DNA of 64,000 nt. Source: Aphidius gifuensis (taxonomy: Eukaryota > Arthropoda > Insecta > Hymenoptera > Braconidae). The translations under genes were made by a program, and so were the position numbers. Numbering within the stretch: position 1 is the first letter of the stretch; each line of letters starts with the position of its first letter. The stretch covers positions 620,001 to 684,000 of the forward strand of contig NC_057792.1 of assembly GCF_014905175.1 (NCBI RefSeq), read 5' to 3'. Positions 14,900 to 27,400 of this stretch are shown piece after piece. The notes beneath the pieces are model-generated. The model was not told where the DNA came from. It searched no databases and saw only the letters and a program-made list of their open reading frames with translations.

Positions 14900-16925
14900 A
14901 TGATTTATATAAATTTTATTTTTTTATTTTAATTTTTTAAATGGTCTTTGTGAAAAATATACAACTAAACATTTTAATTCTTTTCATTTTATTTTATTTT
15001 ATTTATTTTTCATTATTGAGTATAAAAGAAAATGAAAAATTGAAGAGCATTTTAGTGTGAGTGTCTTGTCAAAGCGTGTGCATGTGAGAGACTTTGAATA
15101 GATAAAATTATGATGGTGTGGAATTAAAGCGTGGGCGATATATATATATTCATGGAGTATGAAAAATAAAAAATAAAAAATTAATGAAGAAGAGTCCAGC
15201 GTGGCAAAGACGCCCCCCGGTAATTGCGTCCGTGCAAAAAAAATAAAAAAAAATAAAATCAAGACAGAGAGTCGTGTGCGTTCTCTACTTCGGCGACATA
15301 TGTACACCATTGTTATGTGTATATAATAATGTATAATCTTATAAAGATATATACAATTGCATATAGAAGAAAAAAAATAGAGGTAGAAAATAATCCATAG
15401 AGATTTCTCGTGTGAGAGTTCTCTTTTCCAGTTGAGTTTATAATATTATTATTTACCACACCCCATGACGACTCGTATAGTAATAATGCATTCGTTGCAA
15501 TTTTTTTTTATTCTTTTTCAACATCTTCTTTTCAATTGGAATCATTTTTTTTTTTTTTTTATATAATTCTCTTTAGCAAATAGTTTGCTGTATAAACATT
15601 TAAAAAAAAAGAGACAATTGGAGCTGATTTTTCAGTGGAAAAGAATTTCGAAATGCGACGAGGGAAAAATTTGTAAAATGTTTTTAAAATAATAAAAAAA
15701 AAAAAAAAAAAACAGGTAGACAGATTCTAAAAGTTGTTGGCATCAGGTATATATCGGTGGGTCATTAGTGTACGCAGGCATCGACTTCTCTCTTCAAGAT
15801 AAAAATGTAAGGATGATAAAAAAAATAAAATCACCCTCGGAAATTGTGCCGACTCTTTTTACTCAGTCATATTATCAATGTACTATCTATCTACCACCAC
15901 CACCACCACAATATAATGCATTAAAATAACTATTTAAATTGTATCATGCTGTTTAAACTGATAACTTGAAAAATATATTCAAGATGTTGTTGGCAGGACG
16001 ACAATCACTGTGCTAAATAAATTGTTCAAGTCGCAAATAAAAGCTCCAAAATTATATACAAAAAAAAATTATTTTTACAATGAATATATCCTGGGTAATT
16101 ATTACAATTTAAACTGTAATAAATTAATTTTTAAATTCACTAGAAAATTTAATTTCAACAGGAAAAATAATTTAATAATTAAACTGTCATTTGTGATAAA
16201 TAGTTTTTAAATAAATCTGGTTAAACTTATTTATTAATAAATTTACTACTTGTTATTCAATCGAGTGATTAAAAATATTTAAAAAAAAAAAATATATAAA
16301 CTCTGTTGACATTCCAGAAATACTGAATACTCCGGAAAAGGGAAATGACCTTGTTTTAAAATTACACAAGTTATTTATGTACATGTGCACACAACAACGA
16401 TCCTCACAAAAATAAATGAAAGGAGTTTTTCTATACAGATAGCAACGAGTTAATATAATACGAACCCAACATGAAAGGCAGCTTATAAAAATGGAAAAAA
16501 AAAAATTTAAAACCACTGAACCGTGAAGCTTGAGATAAGAAAAAACCTACGCGTCTATTAATATTTTTCTAAAATCTATTTATAAATTTTATTAACATAC
16601 AACTCGATGAAATTATTTACTCCAATATATTTATATTAAAACCACTAATAATTAATAATTTTATTTGTTATTTAAAAGCATTTTTACTTTCATTTGAATT
16701 TGTGGTTTAAAGAGACACGTGTCAATTTCCATGTAGGGAATTTTAATGTCTTTCAAATGCGAATTTAACATTCTCGTTTATGTATTTTCTACACACGACA
16801 TACGAATTCACTACTGAACAATTAAATCACAAAAATTTCACCAAGAATTTAATGACAGCTGTTAAATAAAAAAAAAAAATAAAAAAAGAATTTAGACTTG
16901 TGTGTACCTGTAAAGCAGGAAAACC

Positions 16926-16952
16926 AAGATTTTCAAGATTTTCAAGATTTTC
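16926..16952. repeat. 9-bp tandem repeat, three copies
   Basis: AAGATTTTC occurs three times head to tail without change, in noncoding sequence. Confidence 0.9.
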
Positions 16953-17943
16953 CTCTCAACTGCTACCTTTTTTTTATTTTCTATTCATTTTATAAATATA
17001 CCTATATTTTTTTTTCGTCTAGGATTAGTCACTACTTTTCATACCTGCAAGAGACATAAAAAAATCTTTCGGTGTGGTCAAAAAGCAGCGAATGAGAGTG
17101 GTACCTTCAATTCTTTGAAATATATATATCAGTTCTTTAATGTCGTCGGCACTCCAGCATCAGACACACACTCACACACACTAAACAGAGAGACAAGTTT
17201 AAATTTTTATAAAGAGAGAAAAGAGCAACACACAGTGAGATAAGAGAAACTCATGGAATGCGACTTGTATTGGTCTGGAACTCTTGTTATAATGTCTCTC
17301 TGTCTTATTCAAAAAAAATAATAAAAAAACTTGCTGATGATGGTTGTATACTATCAACACGATAGATGCACGTGCTTGAACTTTTTTTTTTCATTTTCAT
17401 TTAATCAAAAAACAAATATATATAAACACACAGACACAGATGCACTCAATTGTCATTTCTTGTACGTGGAATCGATGGATAATTGCGTCCACTTTTAAAG
17501 GCACAACATTTTTAAATGGTCTTCAAAAAAATTTTTTTTTATTTTATATGTATACACATTTTTATACAAAGAAATCATTTTTTTTTTTCAAGTCTTATGA
17601 TGATGGCTCATCATCAAAAACAGGGACTGTCAAAAAAAAAAAAAAACGTAAAAGAGATTTAAAAAAATAAAGAAGCATGGTCAAAAAATTATTTGACAGA
17701 AAAGCTGATACATCTGCTAAAAACACAATGACATTGCTATTTTTATTTTTTTTATTTTTCATTCATGTCCTTTTTTTAAATCCCCAACACCTCAAGTTCA
17801 ACTGATTAACAAAAATACCCCGAGAAATCTAAAAAAAGCGACCTTTTTTTTCACTTTTTTACTAGCTAATTATAACAAAAATTAACCTCTAGAAAATTAG
17901 CACAACACAATGGGCACAAACTAATATAGTTAGAACTGAAATA

Positions 17944-18280
17944 GCAATGTTGTGCTAGCTCAATATTAAGTTGACACAACTTCTTTAATAATTAACTTAT
18001 TCCAGTGAACTCTTGATCAAAATTATGTGCTTTTTATGTGTTTTCGTTCTACGTTTAGATTAATTTTTTATTTCAATTACTTTTTATTTAAATAATTTTT
18101 TTTTTTTCCTAATAATAAAAAAAAAAAATTATTTAAATAAAAAGTATTGAAATAAAAAAATTAATTCAAACGTAGAATAAAAACACATAAAAAGCACATA
18201 ATTTTGGTCAAAAGTTCACTGGAATAAGTTGATTATTAAAGAAGTTGTGTCAACTTAATATTAAGCTAGCACAACATTGC
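17944..18280. mobile_element. Fold-back element (MITE-like) with TA flanks
   Basis: This 337-bp segment is almost entirely one inverted repeat. The left arm, about 155 bp, begins GCAATGTTGTGCTAGC. The right arm ends GCTAGCACAACATTGC, its exact complement. The arms keep matching inward through AATATTAAG, GTTGACACAAC, TTCACTGG/CCAGTGAA, TTATGTGCTTTTTATGTG and TTTTTATTTAAATAATT, with a short A/T-rich loop near 18100-18122. TA dinucleotides flank it at 17942-17943 and 18281-18282, as expected for Tc1/mariner-type insertion. It has no coding content, so it would need transposase in trans. The low divergence between arms suggests fairly recent origin or gene conversion. Confidence 0.85.
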
Positions 18281-18398
18281 TAGAGAAAAAAATATATAAG
18301 CACAAAAATAGCACAAGAATTAATGATAATTTTAATGATCATAATAATAAAATAATATCACAAGTAATTTGTGTACATTTTATTATAAATAAAATTGC

Positions 18399-18439
<41 letters not shown>
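18399..18439. repeat. (AAT)n microsatellite
   Basis: About thirteen uninterrupted AAT units, some 120 bp right of the fold-back element. Confidence 0.95.
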
Positions 18440-18441
<2 letters not shown>

Positions 18442-19277
18442 GTCGGGCAGTGTGTTGTGTGTCGCTTCATTATATTCACATTGATCAACCTACTGGTGAG
18501 TTATTAATGAAGATGAAATATCGACTTTTTAATACACAATAAAATAACGGATAAATAACATGCGTCAGGAGAAATTACGTATTGGTTAAAAGCAAGTTTG
18601 CACGCATCACTGAGTGCTATCATCATCAAATACATGTATATATACGAAAAAACGCGATGGCCAACATTAAATTGGATAATTAAAAACTTCCAACATCATC
18701 AGTAATTAATGGACAATTTTTATATATTTATTTTTTATTATTTTGCATTATTGCTTTTCTCTTTTTGCTGAAGCAAAAATTAAATATTAAGATGTAAAAT
18801 AATCATCGAAAAATGTCTTATTCCCACACGTTGTCTAGTGAGTAATAAAAAAAAAATCTATATATTAATAAATATGATTTGTTTTTTTATTTAAATTTTA
18901 ATATCGATGATAAAATAAAAATATATAAAAAATTAATAATAATAAGTGAATCAGAGGGAGAGACGGAGGGAGTGTGTAGGGTTTGGCGAATTTGATGGGA
19001 TTTAGTTGGTGAGTTTAATCCGTTTTCAAAACGACCGCGTGTGTCTATTCGGCATTTCAAAAGAAAGACTTGGAAAGGTCGACAAGAATTTTTTTTATAT
19101 ATTTTTTTCTATTTCTTTTCTCTCTTCTGACATTTTTATATACTATTTTTTAAGCTTTTTTTTTCTTCCATGACGATCGAGGCCAAGTCAAAAGGCTCGA
19201 GATGTCGAGAGAGTAAAATAATAAAAAGAATTATATTTTTTTTGAATATATATATGAAAAAAAAATTTAAAAAAATA

Positions 19278-19302
19278 AGAGAGAGAGAGAGAGAGAGAGA
19301 GG
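19278..19302. repeat. (GA)n microsatellite
   Basis: About twelve GA dinucleotides in noncoding sequence. GAGA-type tracts can bind GAGA factor in insects, but nothing else here supports a regulatory role. Confidence 0.9.
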
Positions 19303-22300
19303 CTATGAATATGACATCATAATTTTTTTAGACATTTACACAACACATATTGATGATGCTGAATGGTTTGTTGATGAAGGGATGAAAAGGGTAAAGGCAA
19401 AAATATATTGCAATAAAAGAAACTACATAAATATTTTTTTAAAAAATAAAATAATAAAGATTGAAAATAGACGAAATGACCAGAGCCATTATGGAGGCAT
19501 GTCCTTTTGGAACCCTGCTGTTTGCGGGCGCGGAATGCCTCTGCTATTATAAATATCACAAGTCAAAGACCAAAAAAAATATAAATAAAAAATTAATACG
19601 AGACAAGATTTCGCAAAGAAATAAATAAAAAAAAAAAAAATATCTGCACGATAAAATAACTAAACAATGTGGTGATGATATTTTTGAAAATAAAAAAAAC
19701 AAATAATAAAATGTAATTCAATAAAAATCAAATAAATATATAAATATATAATTATAATTATTACTTTTTAGGCGTGGGATTTTATTCTCTACCTCACTTT
19801 GTAAGACACGCTTGAGCAATCATTGTGCGGCGCTTGAAAATCACTCAATCACACAAACAAGTGTCTTGTTTAGTATTTAAAACTATCTTATAACTTGCCA
19901 ACTATGACGAATTAATTAACAAGTTATATATTCTATATAAAAAAATTCATTCATGTCTCATAAAATACATATTATTTACGCAATAATATTTTTGTAAATA
20001 AATTATATTAAAATGTCATTCAATGCAACGACGATAATAATAATAGTAAAAATTTTATTGAATTTATTGTTTATTTGACACTGCTTGACACAGACAATAT
20101 CTCCGTGGTGTTTAAAATCGTCAAAGTAAAAAAAAAGGTAAAATGAGAATAGGATTATAAGGGTGGGTGAATTTTTTTTTCTATATTTATAAAAGAAATG
20201 AAAATAATCCGATATGCATTGTTGCGGAAATAGAAAGGAGAACATGGATTTGTTCGCGGTTGGTATTTGGTAAAAATGTCAACGACGATGACGACAAAGA
20301 TCCTGAGAATGATGATGATGATGACGAAGGTGATTGAAGAATAGATCTACTAGTTTATAATAAAATTCATACAGAGACGCGCATATGGTCCAGTAATGTA
20401 GAAATAAAAAAAAATATAAAAAGGACAAAGCTGTGTGACGATCACCACACAAGACCCACCACTATGCTATTACTATATATATATTTTAAAAGTAATATTT
20501 CGAAATTCAGACTACAAGTGTATGGTAGAAAAAAAAATCAAAAATCCACATGAGAAAGAGACACAAGAATTGAGGGGGTGCACACACAAAAACCAAGATA
20601 TTCCCTCGTAAAATAAATGAAGAAGAAGAAGACGATGAAGAAAATAAAAAATGTAGAAAAAAAAAAAAAGGGATCTTTCGAAAAGATATGCCGGGGAACA
20701 ATCAGCCATCGAAAAACAGAAACGGTATGCTGTCCCGGAATTCCATTCGTTTTGTGAGCTAGCGGGGGCCCCCGGCTGATTTCAATGGCAACTCTAAAAC
20801 ACATTTGTGTTTATATATATGTGAATACTTTAATATATATATATATATACTTGATGTGTGGGCATTTATTGAAGCACTCGAAACGAGCAAGTGTTCCCGC
20901 TGAGATCGTGCCTTCTATTTTTTTGCTTTACCTTCCCGAAAAATATGAAAATGTTTATTTTTCTTTTCATTCTATTCTTCATCGACATATCATTGAAACA
21001 ACATTCTATCTCTTTTTTTATAAAATATATATTTATATCCAACAGCGAATGAATTACGTATCATGAAATATCAAGTATGCTATATTTTATATTTATGTGT
21101 ATTGTAAATAAAAATTAATAATTATTATTAAATAATTGGTGGGTTCTCTTTTTTGGTTGGTTGGTAAATATATAAAAAGGATGATGTATATGGTGATGAC
21201 AAAATGTCAATGATAAATAACAAGACAAGTTGATGCTTTGATCATGATAATCACTTGTTAGCTTTGAAGAGAAATTTCGATATTGGACAAAAAAAAAAAA
21301 AAAAGTTGTGTCGAATTTTGTCTTCGTTAAATTTAAAAATGATTATCTAAATGGTTTAGAGCATATTTTTTGGCAATGATAACAAGACAAGTAAAATTTC
21401 AATTGATTACAATATACCTATACTCGATGCTGAAGAATTTTCAAGGTGAAAAAAAAAAGAGTCAAGTCATGTCAAATGTTGAACTGTTGTACATATAGGT
21501 ATGTATGCTGCAGTCTCATTTTATCCCGTTTAAATATACAAAAATAAAAATGAGCCACGAGATGTTGGATGGTAGTATATGTAGTAGCTGAAGAAAAGAA
21601 GCAACGCCACCCAAAAAATGCCATCTCATACCTGTCTTCGCATCGTTCATGCGTCGTTAGGACATACCGAAGCAGAAGAAGACCATGATGATGAAGAAGA
21701 ACAACAACAAAAATATAAGAGATGCACCCAGGAATCAACGCTCATCCTTGTTTATCTTGTGATATTTTTTCTCATTTTACAAATCAAAAAAAAAAAATAA
21801 AGAAGAAGAAGAAATAAACACACAGCCAGCCAGCCAACTACTTTTTAAAAATTTCGGTTTTTTTTATCTACAAATTCAATTCTTCAAGTTGAAATTGTCG
21901 GTCAAAGTGATGTTTTCGTCGTTGTCGTTGTTGCAAAAATATTTTTGTTCTTTTAATCATGCCGACACAATAAATAATAATAAAAAAAAAAAAAAGATGT
22001 TATTATTAATAATATATAAATTAATGAGTGTAATCATGAAAATTCCACGAGATAAATTCCAACGTTAATCAGTCATTATGATTATTTATATATTTATTTT
22101 ATAATAAACGTGTAAAGATGTGAGAATTCTCAGTGTTACGAAGATCAACAACCAAGAACAGTAGTAGTTGCTTTGGTGCTTAGATAAAATCTTTTTTATT
22201 TTTTTTATTTAGTTTCAAAAACGAAATAACATGCGTTATATATATTACATGAAGAAGGAAGGAAGAACCAAGCAGAAACTTTTTTTTTTTTTTTATTTAA

Positions 22301-24487
22301 TTTTTTAAATATCTCTCTCTTTCTCTTCTCTTCAATGATCATGTTGTTGAGGCGGAAGAAAGGGTTATCGTCTTTGATTATGCTTTGGGAGTGTGTTCAT
22401 CAGAGTGAACCAGAAACATTGATAAATGCTCCTTACAAAAGTATGCAAATTAGTTTCACCAATGTAAAAAAAAACATGTATACATTTGACAAATATAGAT
22501 ACCTATATATTTTAATTTATATATTTATTTTATTTAATTATTATTATATTTTTTATTTCACTTTTTGTTGATTGAATAAAGTTAAATGGCTATTGACTTG
22601 ATGGATAATCGTGTTTGTTAAAATTAAAGTCTTGATGAGAAGAAAAAAAAAAAAAATCAACATAAATTATTTAATTTAATTATCATTATTTAAAAAAAAA
22701 AAAATTTCATTCTTTTTTTATTTATTTTTACCAGCAATTTTTGATTTTAAATATTTAAAGCATTAACAGCGAACGAATGAGATAAATGTCGATGACAAAC
22801 CAAGCTTGAAAACAAAAAAAAAAAATAATATATAAAGGATGTGTGTGTATTGAGAAGGGATCAAGAATAAAAAATAAAAAAAAAAGTGTCCAAAAAGTTG
22901 AGTGGACACTGCATCAGAATAGTCCCACGCAAAATATATGAAAGACAAAAAGAACAAGAAGAGAAGATGACGACGACGACGATGATGATGATGATGAAAA
23001 ATATAAAAATAAAAAAAAAGAAGAAGAAGAAAGTATCACCGTGGTCGTCGTCATCATATACGAGTTCGTTGGGATCAAGTTTTTCATGAACAACAAGTAC
23101 CCCTGATGGAACCACACAGAATTAGCTGGACTTCCTGCCAACTAAATTCTTTGTTTAAAAATTATTTCGATTTATCAACTGACTCTTTATATAATATACA
23201 TTATATAATTTATTTTAGTCGTAATAACATGGACTATATAAAAAATAATAATACCATTTGATGGATATATTACTTTTTTTTGTGTGTTAAAATTGAAGCA
23301 GTCAATTGGATCAGTCAGCAATGTGAATGGGTGTATATGGAATCATCATCATCAAGCTACCGGTTGTATAAATGAAAAGAATAATAAAATGAAATAAATG
23401 TGGCTAAAGTAATGTTGGTGGTGTTGGTGATGGGGATGATGGTTGTACAAGTTGTCGATCGTCGACTTTGTCGTCGCTGTCGTCATCCATGAATCGTTAT
23501 GATGATGGCACTCGTAAAACACTTGGAACAAAGTTTACTTGTTTTTTTTTTTTTTGTTTTTTATCATTACTTAACACAAATTGTATATAATACCATTGAC
23601 TTCTCTGTTTCACATTTAGTTATTTCTTGTGATCACGCCGACCACGCCTCGAGGTGCGAACCACATGAGTCTAATCGATTTTGTCCGGCATACACACGGA
23701 ACGCATTTTTATATTTTTTTTTTAATTCTCTATATATATTTTTTACAATTTTGTTTTTTTGTTTTTTAATGTCTTCACTTGGTCTTTTATTTATTTTTTC
23801 TCTTCATATCTCGGTGCGGAAAAAAAATATACGTTTTTAAAGATGATGAAGAGAATTCGAGTCGGTTTTGGGGACTCAAATGATCTTGACTGTTGTTGTG
23901 GTGATTATGATTATGATTACAACATGAAAAATAATTGAAACGTCGTTTCTGATGACTCGGGTCAAACTTATCATACCTATACCCTCCGTCAGGTCAATAT
24001 ACACCACGCGCGTGTTAAAAATTAGCAATATGATGATGAAATAAACTTTTGTAAAAAAATTATTCTGGCTATTTTTTTGATCTAGCCAAATATGTGTATA
24101 TAAATTTGAAAGTAGACCCGAATGATGTATCGATTTAACCCGTAATATCAAAAGAATTTGCATGCAATTTGCATTGCATAGTAATTGCTTCTTAGAAATT
24201 TTAAAGACACGATAAACTTTCACCCAAATAATAATAATAAAATTAACTTGAAATATAATATATAAATAAAAAATGTGTCTACAAAATATTTGAGTCATTA
24301 ATCATATTAACAGTGACAAGTTAAATTCATCTGATATATTCAGTTATAATTGGATAATTTTTTTTTTTTTTTATTTTAATATATAATATCGTCGTCGTCG
24401 TCATCATCGTCGCCAATAATAATATATAATTTTGTCTTTTTTTTATTTTCAAAATTCCATAAAAAAGATAAAAAAATAAAAACTCAC

Positions 24488-27400
24488 CCTGGTTGTTGAA
24501 GTGCTTGGTTTGTCACCACCAATGGCAACAGCATAAATTTCAACGTTATACCATTCAATGCCAGTTTCCCTGTCAAGTAGTCCAGCTGTATGTAATAGAC
24601 CATTTTTTTTATCAACATCAAATAGCCTATCAACTTGTTCACCACTTTTACCAGATGTTATATTTGTCACATAATATTCAATATTAATATTTGATTTTTT
24701 ACTATGTGCTTTAACACGTAATACACTTGAACCAGTTGGTTCATTTTCATATACAGAACCTTCAAGTTGTTCTTGATTTTGCCATATTGGTTTATCATCA
24801 TCGTCATCTTCACCAGGTACAATTAACGTTAAATATGTATCTGAATAACGTCTTTCAGCTTGTACAGCTTCATCTGTTGCACGTACACCAATATTATATG
24901 TTAATTTATCAAATGTTTTTATATTTTTTGGTACTTTCATTGTTATTAAACCACTACTACGATGAACACGAAACATATCATAATAATTAACACCATTTTG
25001 ACGTAATAGCTCATATGTTACAAGACCATTTGTACTTGAATCTAAATCTTTAGCTAGCAAATAACTTATTGTTATTTCTTTATCTAAATTATTTAAAATA
25101 TTTTGTTTTGTTGGTAATACACATGATGACATACTAACAAATATTGGTGCATTGTCATTTAAATCTTCAACAATAACAATAACTAATTTTTCAGCTGATA
25201 AACGTGATGATGGTGGTTGTGCTTTATCAGTTGCAACAACAACTAATTTAAATGTATCAATTTCTTCTCTATCAATTGGTAGCAATGTATGTATAACACC
25301 AGTTGATGGATTGATACCAAAATGACGTCTTTGATCATCTGGATCTTGTGATGCAATTGCATATGTTACAATACCATTATCACCAGAGTCTGGATCTTCA
25401 GCTGTCACTGAATGTACTGGTGTTCTTACACTTATTCCTTCACGTATTTGACGTACAATTGCTGTATTTGGAAATACTGGTGGATTATCATTTGCATCAA
25501 TAACATCAACACGTAGTGTTATTGTTGTACTTAATTTTGGATGACCAGCATCAGTACAACTTATATTTAATGTATAATTTTCTAAATCTTCATAGTCCAA
25601 TTGTTTTCTTAAATATAGTGATCCACTATAAGCATCAATGTAAAATGCATCACGTCTATTGCCAGATGATATGGCAAATGTTAATTCTCCATTTGCACCT
25701 AAATCATCATCAGTTGCTTGAAATTTTAATAACTCAGTATTTATTGGTGTTGTTTCAATGACTGATATTTTTAATTGATTATTTATGAATTTTGGTGAAT
25801 TATCATTTTCATCAAGTACATCAATATGAAGAATTGTCGTTGATGATAATTTTTTCATTGTACCAGCATCACATGCAATAATTTTTAAATCATAATTATC
25901 CAATGTTTCTCTGTCTAAATTTTTAGCTAATGTTATTAAACCAGTTGCATCATTAATAGCAAATACATCTTGTTTATTACCATCTTCAATTGAATAATAA
26001 ACATCACCATTTAAACCTTCATCAGCATCTGTTGTATATACTCTAAATATTTGTGTACCAATTATTGATGATTCACTTATTTCTACACGATATGGTAATC
26101 TTTGAAATTGTGGTGCATTATCATTGACATCAGTTATTATAATTGTTACTTTAACTTTATCTTTTAAACGATTAATACCATTGTCAGTTACTGTTGCCTC
26201 AAGTGTAATATAATTTGATCCAGTATTTAATACAATTTCTTCACGATCAAACATACGTAATGATTTAATAAAACCATTTCTTGGATCAACTATAAAATCT
26301 TTTTGTGTTGATGATAATGAAAATGTTAAATCAGCATTTCTTCCTACATCTTTATCAGTTGCAATTAATTTACCAACAAATGTATCTGGTTGTTCATTTT
26401 CTGCTAAATGATATATAAATGATGAATTTATAAATTCTGGTGGATTGTCATTTTCATCAATAATATGAACAACAACTGGTACAATTGAACTTCTCATTGG
26501 TGTACCTTGATCCATTGCTGTAACTTCAAGATCATAATAATCTTGTTTTTCACGATCCAAAATATGTTTAACATACAATTGTCCATCTGGAAATATACCA
26601 AAACGTTCATCTTGATTTCCATCAGTAATACTATAAATTATTCTACCATTTAAATCAAAATCTTTGTCATATGCTTTTAAGCCAAAAAAACGTTCATTAA
26701 CTGGTGTTGATTCTAATAATGATGTTTCATAATTCATTAATTTAAATACTGGTGTATGATCATTGACATCTTCAATTGTTATTTTAATTTGATGTTGTGA
26801 TGATAATGGCTGTATACCAGAATCAATTGCTGTTATTTCAATATTAATAACTGTACCTGGTAATGCACGTATTGATTTTGCCAAATAAATTATACCAGAA
26901 TTTTCAGCAACTCTAAATTGTCCACCAGGATTATGTGTTAATGTATATTGTATTCTTGAATTAATACCAATATCTGAATCTTTAGCTCTTGCTAAACATA
27001 CTTCTTGACCAACAGCAGCATTTTCTTTTAAATAAACTTCATCAGCTTTTTCACCTTTTGGAAATTTTGGTGCATTATCATTAATATCAATAATTGTTAT
27101 ATTAACTATTGTCAGGCCTCTTGATAAACCATTTTTAGCTGATATTTTTAAGCTATAATGTGATATTTCTTCTCTGTCAATACAACCAGCAGTTGTTATT
27201 AATCCTGAATGTTGATCAATTTTAAAATTACCATTTGGATCACCATAAACAATTGAATAAATAATTTTTCCCATCAACGATGATGATGATGATGAGTATG
27301 ACAATTTTACTTTACCAACATCACGATTAAATATCATACCATTATTATAATTATCACTACATTCACCACGATCTTCTTGTATTTTAAATTCATAACCATT

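Larger units (their letters stand above)
1..24487 (-). other. Gene-free stretch, probable giant intron of ft
   Basis: No convincing coding exon is seen on either strand. The open frames present are short translations of poly-A/T, GAA, GAT and similar tracts, rich in F, K, I and N. The fat exon ends in a good donor at its left edge and breaks off inside a cadherin repeat, yet nothing here encodes cadherin, EGF or laminin-G sequence. The next ft exon therefore probably lies beyond the window and this is more than 24 kb of intron (inference). Microsatellites, a fold-back element and isolated GC-rich patches (for example near 520-640, 2695-2730, 8490-8550, 10930-10985, 13425-13520 and 20690-20790) stand out from the AT background. 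Confidence 0.6.

Noticed and set aside
23499..23840. 113-residue plus-strand open frame
   Set aside because: Long F-rich tracts from poly-T; the mixed stretch in the middle is short and has no recognisable family.
23876..24298. 140-residue minus-strand open frame next to the ft exon
   Set aside because: Dominated by I, V and T runs from GAT/AAT repeats; no cadherin features, so it is not the next ft exon.
24449..24487. Twelve residues at the end of the fat open frame
   Set aside because: They follow a strong GTGAGT donor and read VSFYFFIFFMEF, so this is intron translated through, not a true C-terminus.
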